10,819 nucleotides of DNA. It comes from Saccoglossus kowalevskii. Lineage: Eukaryota; Hemichordata; Enteropneusta; Harrimaniidae. Every line of letters starts with the position of its first letter. Position 1 is the first letter of the stretch. The stretch lies in contig NW_003141336.1 in the NCBI RefSeq assembly GCF_000003605.2, positions 11,605-22,423 of the forward strand, given 5' to 3'. The notes below the pieces were generated by a model. The model was not told the DNA's origin, searched no databases, and saw only the letters and a list, made by a program, of their open reading frames with translations. Shown piece by piece: positions 1 through 7,410 of the stretch. Both the position numbers and the translations under genes were made by a program.

Positions 1-136
1 TTAATTTCGTGGTGATAACTTCAATTATCTAATTTTGATGAATATTTTTGTAATTTTTGGTGAAAAGTGATATTTTTGAAAACTTGCTTGCTTTGATACT
101 ATACATATTGTTCATTTTCTAATGATATCTTCTGTT
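1..136. repeat. Partial copy of a dispersed tandem-repeat family
   Basis: This stretch aligns by eye with the tandem array at 9700-10470. A 34-bp block at 28-61 is identical to 9982-10015, and it is followed by the same order of motifs (a T-rich block, then GAAAACTTGCTTGCTTTGATAC). From about 113 a second, shortened unit seems to start (TTGTTCATTTTCTAATGATATCTTC). The repeat continues off the left edge of the window and is cut on the right by the hairpin element at 137. It is non-coding. Confidence 0.75.
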
Positions 137-246
137 CACTTTCCTGGGGTATTTGAAACCAAAAATTGTCATTCCAGCTCAGCAGCCAATCAGTGACGCC
201 CTTACAGTTAAATGACAATTTCAGTTTCAAATACCCGGGGAAAGTG
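137..246. mobile_element. MITE-like hairpin element, ~110 bp
   Basis: The two ends are near-perfect inverted repeats: CACTTTCCTGGGGTATTTGAAAC at the left (137-159) pairs with GTTTCAAATACCCGGGGAAAGTG at the right (224-246), with two mismatches. Pairing continues inward through AATTGTCATT / AATGACAATT to give arms of about 38 bp around a ~35-bp spacer. GTTC occurs just at both outer edges and could be a short target duplication. There is no ORF. The family is unknown; a non-autonomous DNA transposon is the simplest reading. Confidence 0.65.
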
Positions 247-748
247 TTCTATGTTCTTCGTGTAATTAGGTGTTCGTATTTGAGAGATTTTTCCACACAA
301 AAATGACAAATTCGGCTGATTTTTGTTATCGATTGGCTTAATATTACCCCCAACGGATCGTATTTTCTGTGAAAGATTGGCATATTCATTCAGGGTCCAT
401 AGTGTTGGGAAAATCCTTTGAAAGTCTTTAGATTTTTTGAAGTCTGGAAAGTCTTTGAGTTGTCCTTAAATTACAGAAAAAATCAAAAAATCTTTGTAAA
501 GTCTTTACATTTCTTCATAGTTATTAATTCATTTTAGAAAAGCCCCTGGGAACTGTCTTATCTTCTGAACTTTGATGAGCTTCAGTGATGAGGTTGGCCT
601 GAAATTAAGGGTCAAAATGTCTTGGGGGGAAATAAGCAAAAAAGTTTGGGAAAAGGTCTGGCAAATCATTTGGCTGTTGGTGCTATGAACCCTGTTATTA
701 TACATCATGTCATTGATATACAGATGTATTGGTTTGACTATCCGATTT
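247..748. other. Non-coding host sequence with AAAGTCTTT repeats
   Basis: No supportable gene was seen. Between about 421 and 507 the words AAAGTCTTT or AAGTCT recur four times (421, near 440, 448 and 498) in AT-rich DNA, which suggests the remains of a dispersed repeat. A short reverse-strand open frame at 529-759 has no recognisable content. Confidence 0.4.
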
Positions 749-773
749 AAAATGGCCAACCGTTGGCCATTTT
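749..773. repeat. Perfect 25-bp palindrome
   Basis: AAAATGGCCAAC and GTTGGCCATTTT are exact reverse complements separated by one base. No gene or terminator context explains it. It may be the core or end of a small transposon, or simply a hairpin. Confidence 0.7.
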
Positions 774-829
774 GTTTTAATTAATGCTGTTCCAGAGTAA
801 TATTTTTTGAAATGAACAACTACTTGTAC

Positions 830-1016
830 TACTGTAAAATACTTTATTTTCGCTGAATAAATGATTCAATGAAAATAAAATCCAGGGGATATACATGTAC
901 CTTTTTTCCCATATTTTACATTCAACTTACCAAAAATCAGTGAAAATACATACAAAACTCCCAAAAAGTCTTTTCAGCAAAAATTAATTCCAGCTAAAAT
1001 AAAGTATTCTACAGTA
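830..1016. mobile_element. MITE-like element, ~187 bp
   Basis: The left end (830-855, starting TACTGTAAAATACTTTATTTTCG) is the reverse complement of the right end (991-1016, ending AAAGTATTCTACAGTA), with two mismatches in 26 bp. The interior is AT-rich and non-coding. The size, the inverted ends and the lack of coding capacity are typical of a miniature inverted-repeat transposable element. No convincing target duplication could be defined. Confidence 0.65.
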
Positions 1017-1419
1017 TATTACTTTAGATTTGATAACTTATGGGAACTGTGCCAAGAATGGCTTGTTTATAGTAATAAAACAAAAGAATCGCTATTACAC
1101 ACAGGCTTGTCTTGTGTGGTATCTGCGTACCTTCAGAACGTACACGCAGATCAACATGCACACATTAATGTTGTGGCTACTGTGTGCCCACAAAACTAAA
1201 CCGCAGATACGCTTTTGAGGCACCTGAACATACCTCCATTTTTATTGGCCATCTAGTCTGCAGACTCTCTAGCATACTTGTTTTAGTTAGTAAAAGCAAA
1301 AAAAATAAAAATCACGATCGTGCATGTACATACCGTAGACTTGCTAGTTACCAACATGGTCAGCGTGTTCTGTGTTATCTGTCCAGTCACTATGGAGTTT
1401 GTTCACAACCAGTGACCTA
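1017..1419. other. Non-coding stretch before the MULE relic
   Basis: Nothing recognisable is encoded here. The short open frames (1030-1218, 1184-1423) look like chance. It contains an imperfect inverted repeat near 1119-1150 (ATCTGCGTAC ... GTACACGCAGAT) and the 10-bp palindrome CACGATCGTG near 1314-1323. It may hold the 5' flank or terminal repeat of the following MULE, but no matching 3' repeat was found. Confidence 0.4.
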
Positions 1420-2900
1420 TTAGGAAAATCAATTCACTAAAGGTTATATCTATGTCAAGCAGAAAACTCAATCTTGCTAACCAGGTCATATCTGGGACTG
1501 CGAGAACCAGTGACAATACAATTGCAAAGTGAAGGTTAAGGTCCATAGAGACCAAGTCATTGGTGCTGTAAATAAGCACATGTATTTGGCCGATATTAAC
1601 CGCCAAGGGAATTGAAAAGTAAACCCCTAAAATAGAAGAGACTGCTCAACAAATCATTTCACAAGCTGTACAGTCTATATCTAAAGGTGTTGTCGCACAG
1701 CCTCCCCCTATTTGACATATTCATTGATGTATTGGACGATACAAACAATCTGTTGGTGTTTCGCATCCTGTCTCGGCAAAGCTTGCAGAATTGATCATTC
1801 TAGAGGAGTATAAGGTAAATTATGTTGTCTATTTAAAATTACATGTATTACCAAATTATTATGAGTATGCATATCTTATCTATTATGATCACTTTCATTT
1901 AATTTTTATTAATGTTTTCTTAACTGTTTTGAAGGACATGCAGAACTGGGAGAATATTAGAGCAACAAAAAAGGAACGATAACATGTTCAATAATCACTT
2001 TATTTATTTCAGTATACAAATGATGGCGAAGTTTTCCTTCAGTATGACAATCAACCCAGTGATAAGTGCCTGCTCATCTTTTTTCAACAGCCCAAAATAT
2101 GAGAATTCCAACAACTGGTTTGCTTCCAAGGTAGTTCCTGAATTGTTCTTTCAGCTGTACACCATTCATTCGCTCACTGCTGGCAGAGTCATCCCATGTG
2201 TATATGCCCTATTTCCCATCAAGCGACAATTAAACTACCTCTGAAGATGTATTCCAGCAACTGCTTAATATCAACCCTAATCTGACCCCACAGTCAGTTT
2301 TCATCAACTACGAGCAAGTCATGAATAATGCCTTGGAAGATGTATTCATGAACATTTTGGTTAAGGGATGTTTTTATCACTTTCCCATAGCATATATCAC
2401 AAAGGAATATCAGAGGGTCTTCAAGGCATGTATCTTGTACTTTTCAGTATGACAATCAACACCCTTTAACAAACTAGGACAGAGTATGCCAGGCAAAGCC
2501 AATAGTAGACAATAGTAGACTACTTTAAAAATGCATATATTGGCAGACCACGTTGTAATGGAAGAAGACCACCACGCTTTCCGGTTAGCATGTGGAATAT
2601 TAACAATAGAGGTAATAATCAACTACCGTGCACCAACAACAAATGTTGAAAGGGTGGGATCGTAGAATACAGGCAAACATCAAAGCATACCACCCAAATA
2701 TATGGAGATTCCTCAAAGTACTGAGAAGTACTGGGAGCAGACTCCCTCAACAATGTTATCATTAACCAAATGTTTGCAGGGGAATCAGCACCAGCACAGC
2801 GACAACAATACCAAGATTCTGCTGCAAGAATATCTACTATTCAACTGGAAAATCACCATGTACTATATTTTCTTAGGGGAATAACCCACATTTTAAAGTT
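1420..2900 (+). pseudogene. Degenerate MULE transposase with FLYWCH zinc finger
   Basis: This is a Mutator-like element transposase that once cut and joined DNA in the nucleus. Read in order across several frames it keeps: a FLYWCH zinc-finger remnant (GYIYVKQKT near 1442, WDCENQ near 1493, CKVKVKV near 1525); a linker ending ILEEYK at 1814; the MULE DDE core (NDGEVFLQYD near 2019, VVPELFFQLYTIH, AGRVIPCVYAL, QSVFINYEQ, KGCFYHF up to ~2390); and a C-terminal block (NAYIGRPRCNGRRPPRFP near 2530, AYHPNIWRFL near 2690, QLENHH and LRGITH near 2840-2895). It is dead. There are in-frame stops in the finger and linker, frameshifts near 2095 and 2243, and a sequence loss near 2440-2500. The first catalytic Asp region (usually DGTF between WFA and KVVPELF) is reduced to one Ser, and the usual Asp of FIDYEQ is Asn. 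The family call rests on recognised motifs. Confidence 0.9.
1815..2012 (+). other. Intron within the MULE transposase relic
   Basis: The conserved protein motif stops at TATAAG (1809-1814), followed by the donor GTAAAT. It resumes at TATACAAATGATGGC (2013) just after a T-rich stretch ending TTTCAG. Removing these 198 bases keeps the codon frame (phase 0) and joins two segments that are adjacent in related MULE transposases. The intron itself is AT-rich with no transposase motif. Confidence 0.7.
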
Positions 2901-2942
2901 TTTAAAGTGCTTGGAAGGCTAACTAAAAAGTTGTAATTTTCA

Positions 2943-2948
2943 AATAAA
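2943..2948 (+). promoter_or_regulatory. Candidate poly(A) signal of the MULE relic
   Basis: An AATAAA hexamer lies about 45 bases after the last recognisable transposase codons. It is a common word in AT-rich DNA, so this is tentative. Confidence 0.3.
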
Positions 2949-3427
2949 AAAGTGAAACACTAAAATTTGTTTGTTTTATTTATTGCGAGATGTTGAGTAG
3001 TATTGGCTGGTCTATTATTTATGACCAGAGGAGCTATCAGTACCATTTGTGTATTGTTTGACAGGGTCAATGTCTTGAGTTTCACTAATATATCAGTAAA
3101 CAACAAGAATGCATTTGCATCAATGTTGTTCCAGCGCTTCCAATGTCAGTGCCGTCTGTCACATGGCAATTTTTTTGAAAGTTCAGCGATGTGGCAATTA
3201 GATGAATGATTCTGGGTCAAATATTGAAGACTTTCATGGCAATTCAATAAGAGATCTATCTGCCACTCCATGCCACAAAATTTGGTTCAAGTTTGACTAT
3301 GGTGTTCCCCAAGATGTGCTTTTGATGTTTGTAGTGCACCTATGCTCACTGTCACCTTTCATGCAGTATAGGGCCAAGGCTGTAGCCATAGCTCATTGCT
3401 GGTCATTGTTCATTTATATTTATACAG
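2949..3427. other. Upstream intron or flank of the ROCO gene
   Basis: No coding signal was recognised. Open frames at 3003-3209 and 3202-3453 give proteins without motifs. The segment ends in a T-rich tract and TTTATATTTATACAG, a plausible 3' splice site for the exon that starts at 3428. It is therefore most likely the 3' end of an intron. Confidence 0.5.
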
Positions 3428-3430
3428 AAG
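3425..3430 (+). other. Tandem (NAGNAG) 3' splice site
   Basis: CAGAAG offers two acceptor AGs three bases apart. Use of the first starts the exon at 3428 (AAG GAG GCT...). Use of the second starts it at 3431 and drops one Lys. Both keep the frame. Confidence 0.5.
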
Positions 3431-4712
3431 GAGGCTATAACACGTCTACATGAAATTAATACATTTCTGTCAGACGTACTTAGCCAGAAATTAGCCGTGA
3501 AAATCGCAGCTCTTTATGCTATCAACAATAAAGTCCCGGAAGTGGTTTATTCCATAGATGGTGGTGATGAGGAAAGTGGTACTATGTCATTGCTTAAAGA
3601 TAAACTTGAGGATATTTTAACGTCGGATTGGTTCAAGTATGAAGTTAAATGCAAGTGGTTGGAGTTCGAACTTCAACTGAAAGCCACAGTTGCTGATACA
3701 AAGAGGCCTATTAAGACAATCAAAGAGGCTCGTAAGCTAGCACATGAGATGAGCATGAATGAAGAGGACTGTAACAAGGCGCTGGAGTTTTACTACAGGA
3801 TTGGGGAGATGATTGGTCTGGAAGAGGAAGTTGGTATTAAACCAGAGTGGTTTGCAGAGTTGTTCAGGATCGTTATTACCTGCGCATTGGATAAATTTCG
3901 TCGTGCAGGACAAACATGCTTCCTTAAACCCTTACAAGAACATGGCAAGCTGAAAGAAGAGCTTTTAGATTGTGTGTTTGAAACAAACAAAAGACAAGAA
4001 GATAAGAATATCTTGATTGAATTATTCAAGAAGTTTGATATTATTTGTGAAGTAAACCAATCACAACCAGCACAACCAGGCAAGCAAGAATTTATAATGC
4101 CATGTATGCTGACCAGCAACGCATCTACTATTCAAGATAAACCCAACACAACAACAAGTCCTCCTCTGCATTATCACTTTCCAGACAATTTTCTTCCCAG
4201 TGCAGTTTTCCATCAGTTAGTGGTGAGGTGTATATCTGTATTGCAAAGTCAGTCAAAACAGCCATGTCAGTCATATCCACCAGAATTATCCAAACATGCA
4301 GCACGGTATTATTGGAATGCCTCAACTATCATTACTCTAAAGAAGGAAGATTCTGACATAGCTCTGACAGTGACATTTGAAGACCTTGATGATGATGATG
4401 ATGATGATGAGGATGATGATGAGGATGATGAAATTTCCAATCAGTCACGCTGTGGTCCAGAAATCAGAAAATTTGTAGACGGTAACTTGAACGAAATCAT
4501 CAAGAAATACAGGCCTGGTTTATCATATGAGTACAGTTTAAAGTGTCCCTGTGGTGAACATGATCTGTCCAATATAAAAGAAGATGATGGATGTGTTCTT
4601 ATTGGTTCATCAAAAGAAGTTGAATGTTGTTGTAATAACAAATACCGATGCAATAAAGGGAAACTACAGAAATTTCCTGACTTATCATTCTGGTTTGACT
4701 CAACTGACCCAA
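3428..4712 (+). CDS. ROCO-family protein exon: Roc end, COR domain, Cys-rich tail
   Basis: This internal exon has 428 codons plus one base. It begins at the splice acceptor rather than a start codon; the GTG at 3497 is internal. The first ~45 residues look like the end of a Roc GTPase domain (VVYSIDGGDEESGTMSLL resembles the usual V-D-N segment before the last helix). Then follows a COR domain: KWLEFELQL (~80), KARKLA-type helix, KALEFYYRIGEMIGL, KPEWFAELFRIVIT (~140), FDIICEV (~205), FIMPCMLT (~225), LHYHFPDNFLPSAVFHQLVV (~255) and YYWNASTIITL. An acidic tract (15 Asp/Glu, codons at 4388-4432) follows, then a Cys-rich tail (KCPCGEHD ... VECCCNNKYRC) and a WF end. ROCO proteins are large GTPases; COR mediates dimerisation. 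Cellular role here is unknown. The donor at 4713 reads CAA|GTAAGTATG. Without splicing the frame stops at 4750. An NLR-like protein carrying the same winged-helix/COR-type region is the main alternative. Confidence 0.82.
4388..4432 (+). repeat. Coding GAT/GAG trinucleotide repeat
   Basis: Fifteen acidic codons in a row (Asp with three Glu) form an imperfect (GAT)n microsatellite inside the COR-containing exon. It is in frame and probably a flexible acidic loop between two folded parts. Confidence 0.9.
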
Positions 4713-5140
4713 GTAAGTATGTTTCTTTTATTAACAACAAAATTAGTTAGGAGGTTTTATTCGATAATTTTAACTCATTTTATTTTTTTTACTTGTTCTG
4801 AGAGTGATATTTCACATATTTGCAGAGTGGGAATGCAATTTTAACATCTAACATTACAGTTATGTTTAGTTGATGATAATTGCTGAAGTGATAATTGAAA
4901 CCTTACATAACATTGGACACTGGTTTGTTCTGCACATAACTCTCAGCTATAAATGCTACCTCTGAGTGTTATCACTTTATACTAATAATTAAATACATAA
5001 ATATATCTATTGTAACATGCAATTTCTTATAATTACAATCCGGACACTTTTTGACAAAATGTTTTCATCAGTTATATGTATTTTGCACAACCTGTGAATG
5101 GCGGGGAAGTTGACAAAAAGAAAACAGTGCTACGTTCAAT

Positions 5141-5340
5141 TACCCACCATAGACTTTGGTCAGTCAAAATTACTATTTTGAACTCTAGGCATTAATCAGC
5201 GATTCTGCCGATGACGGAGAAATAGAATCTAGGTCAGGGGAAGCCCCATAACCCCAAGATTCCTTTCCCTTACGTCACGAACCACGTGACCGAGCCTATA
5301 TACATGTAGCTGCGCCATTACCGGCTGTACAATCACTCTT
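5141..5340 (+). repeat. Left inverted terminal repeat of the DIRS element
   Basis: It starts TACCCACCATAGAC and runs to AATCACTCTT. It is the reverse complement of 8816-9008, with about 11 substitutions and one ~6-base indel by eye. It carries the probable promoter motifs listed separately. Confidence 0.9.
5270..5302 (+). promoter_or_regulatory. Candidate promoter in the left DIRS repeat
   Basis: Within 33 bases lie TTACGTCA (CRE/ATF-like, 5270-5277), CACGTG (E-box, 5283-5288) and TATATA (5297-5302). Transcription of the element would then start around 5325-5335, inside the left repeat. The right repeat keeps the E-box, but the CRE-like word has one change (TGACCTAA) and the TATA stretch is shortened to TTATAG. 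Promoter function is inferred from motifs only. Confidence 0.4.
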
Positions 5341-5951
5341 GATTTCTCTCCGCCACGTCAGGGATGATTCTGAGTGGCTCTGCCTGGCTCTCTTACTTTT
5401 TCCTGTCTGGGTTTCAAGCGTGGGTCTTTGCCGCAGTCGCGGCATCCGACATTCTAGGTGGTAGCATAAGTTTTTCTTGTCTTTTTACCCTCGTGTCATT
5501 TCCCCTTTGTGTGTAATGTATTTTTCCACAACAAAGAAATCAAATCCGGCGCCGCTACGTCACCACTTGTTGGTTTCATGGCAGCACCTTTTACAATTGT
5601 TTTTCGCTTCCCTCATGCATGTGTCTTCATTTTATACTTGATCTAGTTATTTAGAAATGAATAGTTGTAATGACAGCAGCAGGGCTCGCTGACGTTTTTT
5701 GTTGATCTCCTCGTGTTTTGAGTCGACTGTGCACTGGTTATTCAGAATTCACCAGCATAGAACCCGCATCCGAAATACTTTTGTCGTAGCTGTGTGCGGG
5801 GTTCGGGGTTTTTTGCCGTGAAGACGTGTATTTTTCACTGGAGTTCTGAGGCCTGAGATTTTTCTTTCAGAGCCATCAAAATCGCTCGTCTCTTCACAGC
5901 AAGGTCGCGCGTCCAGTAAAAAAATCGGTTAAAGTGAGTTGCTTGTTTTGC
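5341..5951 (+). other. DIRS 5' leader
   Basis: No motif-bearing frame was found between the left repeat and the first plausible ORF. The composition is T-rich with scattered CpG. It is most likely the untranslated leader of the retrotransposon transcript. Confidence 0.5.
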
Positions 5952-6245
5952 ATGAGTGGAAAGTCCTCATACTCGGCTACCGGTGCTTCGTGTATCGGGA
6001 CGTCGAGCAGGAGACCCGATGGTGGAGGACATACGCTGTACAAACCACCCACCCCATCCTGCCCGCTCGCCCGCCCGCCAACCAGCCAAGGTTCGCCACG
6101 CGGTACCGGACTTAACAATTTACCTTCAAGTCTGAGTTCCGACGTGGGTTTCGACTCCCTTCTTGCCGATCCACAGGCGTTCCCAGAGCTGAGAGGTGGC
6201 AGTTCGTTCGCATCGGATACAGTGGGTACCTCGGGTGGCCCCTGA
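5952..6245 (+). pseudogene. DIRS gag-like leader ORF, 5' part
   Basis: An ATG at 5952 opens 97 codons rich in Ser, Gly and Pro (begins MSGKSSYSATGASC) and stops at 6243-6245. By position it corresponds to ORF1 (gag) of DIRS elements, which binds RNA and forms particles in the cytoplasm. No domain is recognisable, and ORF1 is poorly conserved between families. The open frame overlaps the next one (frame shifted, open from 6116), so a frameshift around 6116-6245 probably split a single gene. The assignment is positional. Confidence 0.4.
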
Positions 6246-6754
6246 GAGTCCGCAATGCGGTGCTGAGCATGGCGGACGGCACGCAGACGGTGTTGAGGGG
6301 CGGTCGTTGGTCAGCCGCAGAGGAGGTAATGCCAAAAGCCCCGGGCTGGGGTAATCTTTTGCATAACCCCTTTCGCTTGACCAAACGCTACCATATCGGG
6401 GCATTTTCGGATTCGGACCCCAACTCGTGGGACGAAACCAGGAGCCCCCGACCGGACCCAAAGGCTCCTTCCCCAGACCCCGGTACCACAAATTTCTGTT
6501 TTGCTAACCGGGTAAAGGAGGACAGCCGCGTTCCATGGTCATTCTCATCGACCCAGTCTGAGTCTATCCAACACGCCCCGAGGGCAGAGTTGCGACCCAT
6601 TAATTTCCAAGAATTCATGGGCGCCACGCTGGAGCACATTCTTGTGCGCGCCCAGGACCCTGAGAACTCAGAGGCGGAATGCACCCGCCTCCTAGACCAG
6701 GCGACACAGGTAATGGTAGGCCACCACACGGCTTGGAATACAATGTTGAGCTAA
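6116..6754 (+). pseudogene. DIRS gag-like ORF, 3' part, fused to the deletion junction
   Basis: This frame is open from 6116 to the TAA at 6752 and has no clear start codon of its own. The middle is Pro/Asp/Ser-rich, and the end looks helical (FQEFMGATLEHILVRAQDP, then LLDQATQVM). Position and composition suggest the C-terminal half of gag. The last ~10 codons run out of frame over the RNase H coding sequence, so the original gag end is missing. It was probably lost with the reverse transcriptase in the deletion whose junction is near 6712-6735. No known domain was recognised. Confidence 0.4.
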
Positions 6755-7410
6755 CTGCACACCACCTTCCAGGGGTGAAGAACGATCTGGCAGACATCCT
6801 TTCGAGGCGGTTCCGTCTCCAGAACACGGAGTGGCAGATACCCCAGTGGGTAGCCTCCAGGCTGTTTCGGCTGTGGGACGGTCCAAAGATAGACCTGTTT
6901 ATCGCACCCTGGAACGCCAAGCTCCCGATGTACGTACATGTAACACTCCTGCCGACACCTGGAGCCTGGGCCGTGGGCGCCTTATCGATCCCGTGGTCCC
7001 ACATGGATGTGTACGCCTTTCCTCCCTTCCTGTTCATTCACTGGGTACTGGAGAAACTTCGACAAGAGCCCACCTGCATACTAACTCTGGTGGCGCCGAA
7101 CTGGCCATCCAAGGCCTGGTTTCAGCTTCTGTTGGAAATGATAGTTAAAACACCAGTAGCGCTTCCGGACATACCGGATCTGCTGTCCCAACCGGACGGC
7201 ACACTACCAACAAGCCCAGCAGTGTACCACTTACACGCATGGAGGCTCTCAGTAAACTCGCGAAGGGTCTATCTAAGCGGACTGCCAACGTCCTGGCCAG
7301 GACGAACAGGGATTCCACCAACGCCGCCTACAACTCAAAATGGCGAGCATACACTAATTGGTGTAGTGGAAGGGAGATCGATTCATGCCATCCCTCTATT
7401 GGCCAGGTAG
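6735..7410 (+). pseudogene. DIRS pol remnant: RNase H end plus Dam-like methyltransferase
   Basis: The frame opens upstream at 6679, but recognisable pol sequence begins only near 6735. It starts with the C-terminal RNase H motif (YNVELTAHHLPGVKND, then LADILSRR). This is followed by the Dam-like N6-adenine methyltransferase domain found in DIRS pol: DLFIAPWNAKLPMYV (from 6892), IPWSHMDVYAFPPF (PPF box at 7012-7029) and LVAPNWPSKAWFQLLLEM (~7087-7140). The usual second small residue of DLFA is replaced (DLFI), and DPxA is TPGA. RNase H catalytic Asp/Glu residues and all of the reverse transcriptase are absent. The end overlaps the recombinase ORF by 172 bases in another frame, the usual DIRS arrangement. 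The polypeptide cannot support retrotransposition by itself. Confidence 0.85.

Noticed and set aside
3003-3453. Two adjacent + strand open frames before the COR exon as extra exons
   Set aside because: No Roc or other domain could be recognised and they are not in frame with a credible donor joining to 3428.
3793-4119. Reverse-strand open frame inside the COR exon
   Set aside because: It is a shadow of the coding strand: its protein has no motif and the + strand frame has clear COR motifs.
4584-4844. + strand frame overlapping the end of the COR exon and the intron start
   Set aside because: It runs out of frame with the COR sequence and crosses a strong splice donor; no motif was seen.
4936-4972. 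Small hairpin in intron 1 as an ncRNA
   Set aside because: The stem is only 11 bp with a mismatch; no supporting motif for a named RNA class.
6112-6491. Two overlapping reverse-strand open frames in the gag-like region
   Set aside because: They arise from G+C-rich DIRS sequence; neither has a recognisable domain, and the element's other genes are all on the + strand.
6615-7037. 140-aa reverse-strand open frame
   Set aside because: It lies opposite the RNase H/methyltransferase frame, which has strong motifs on the + strand.
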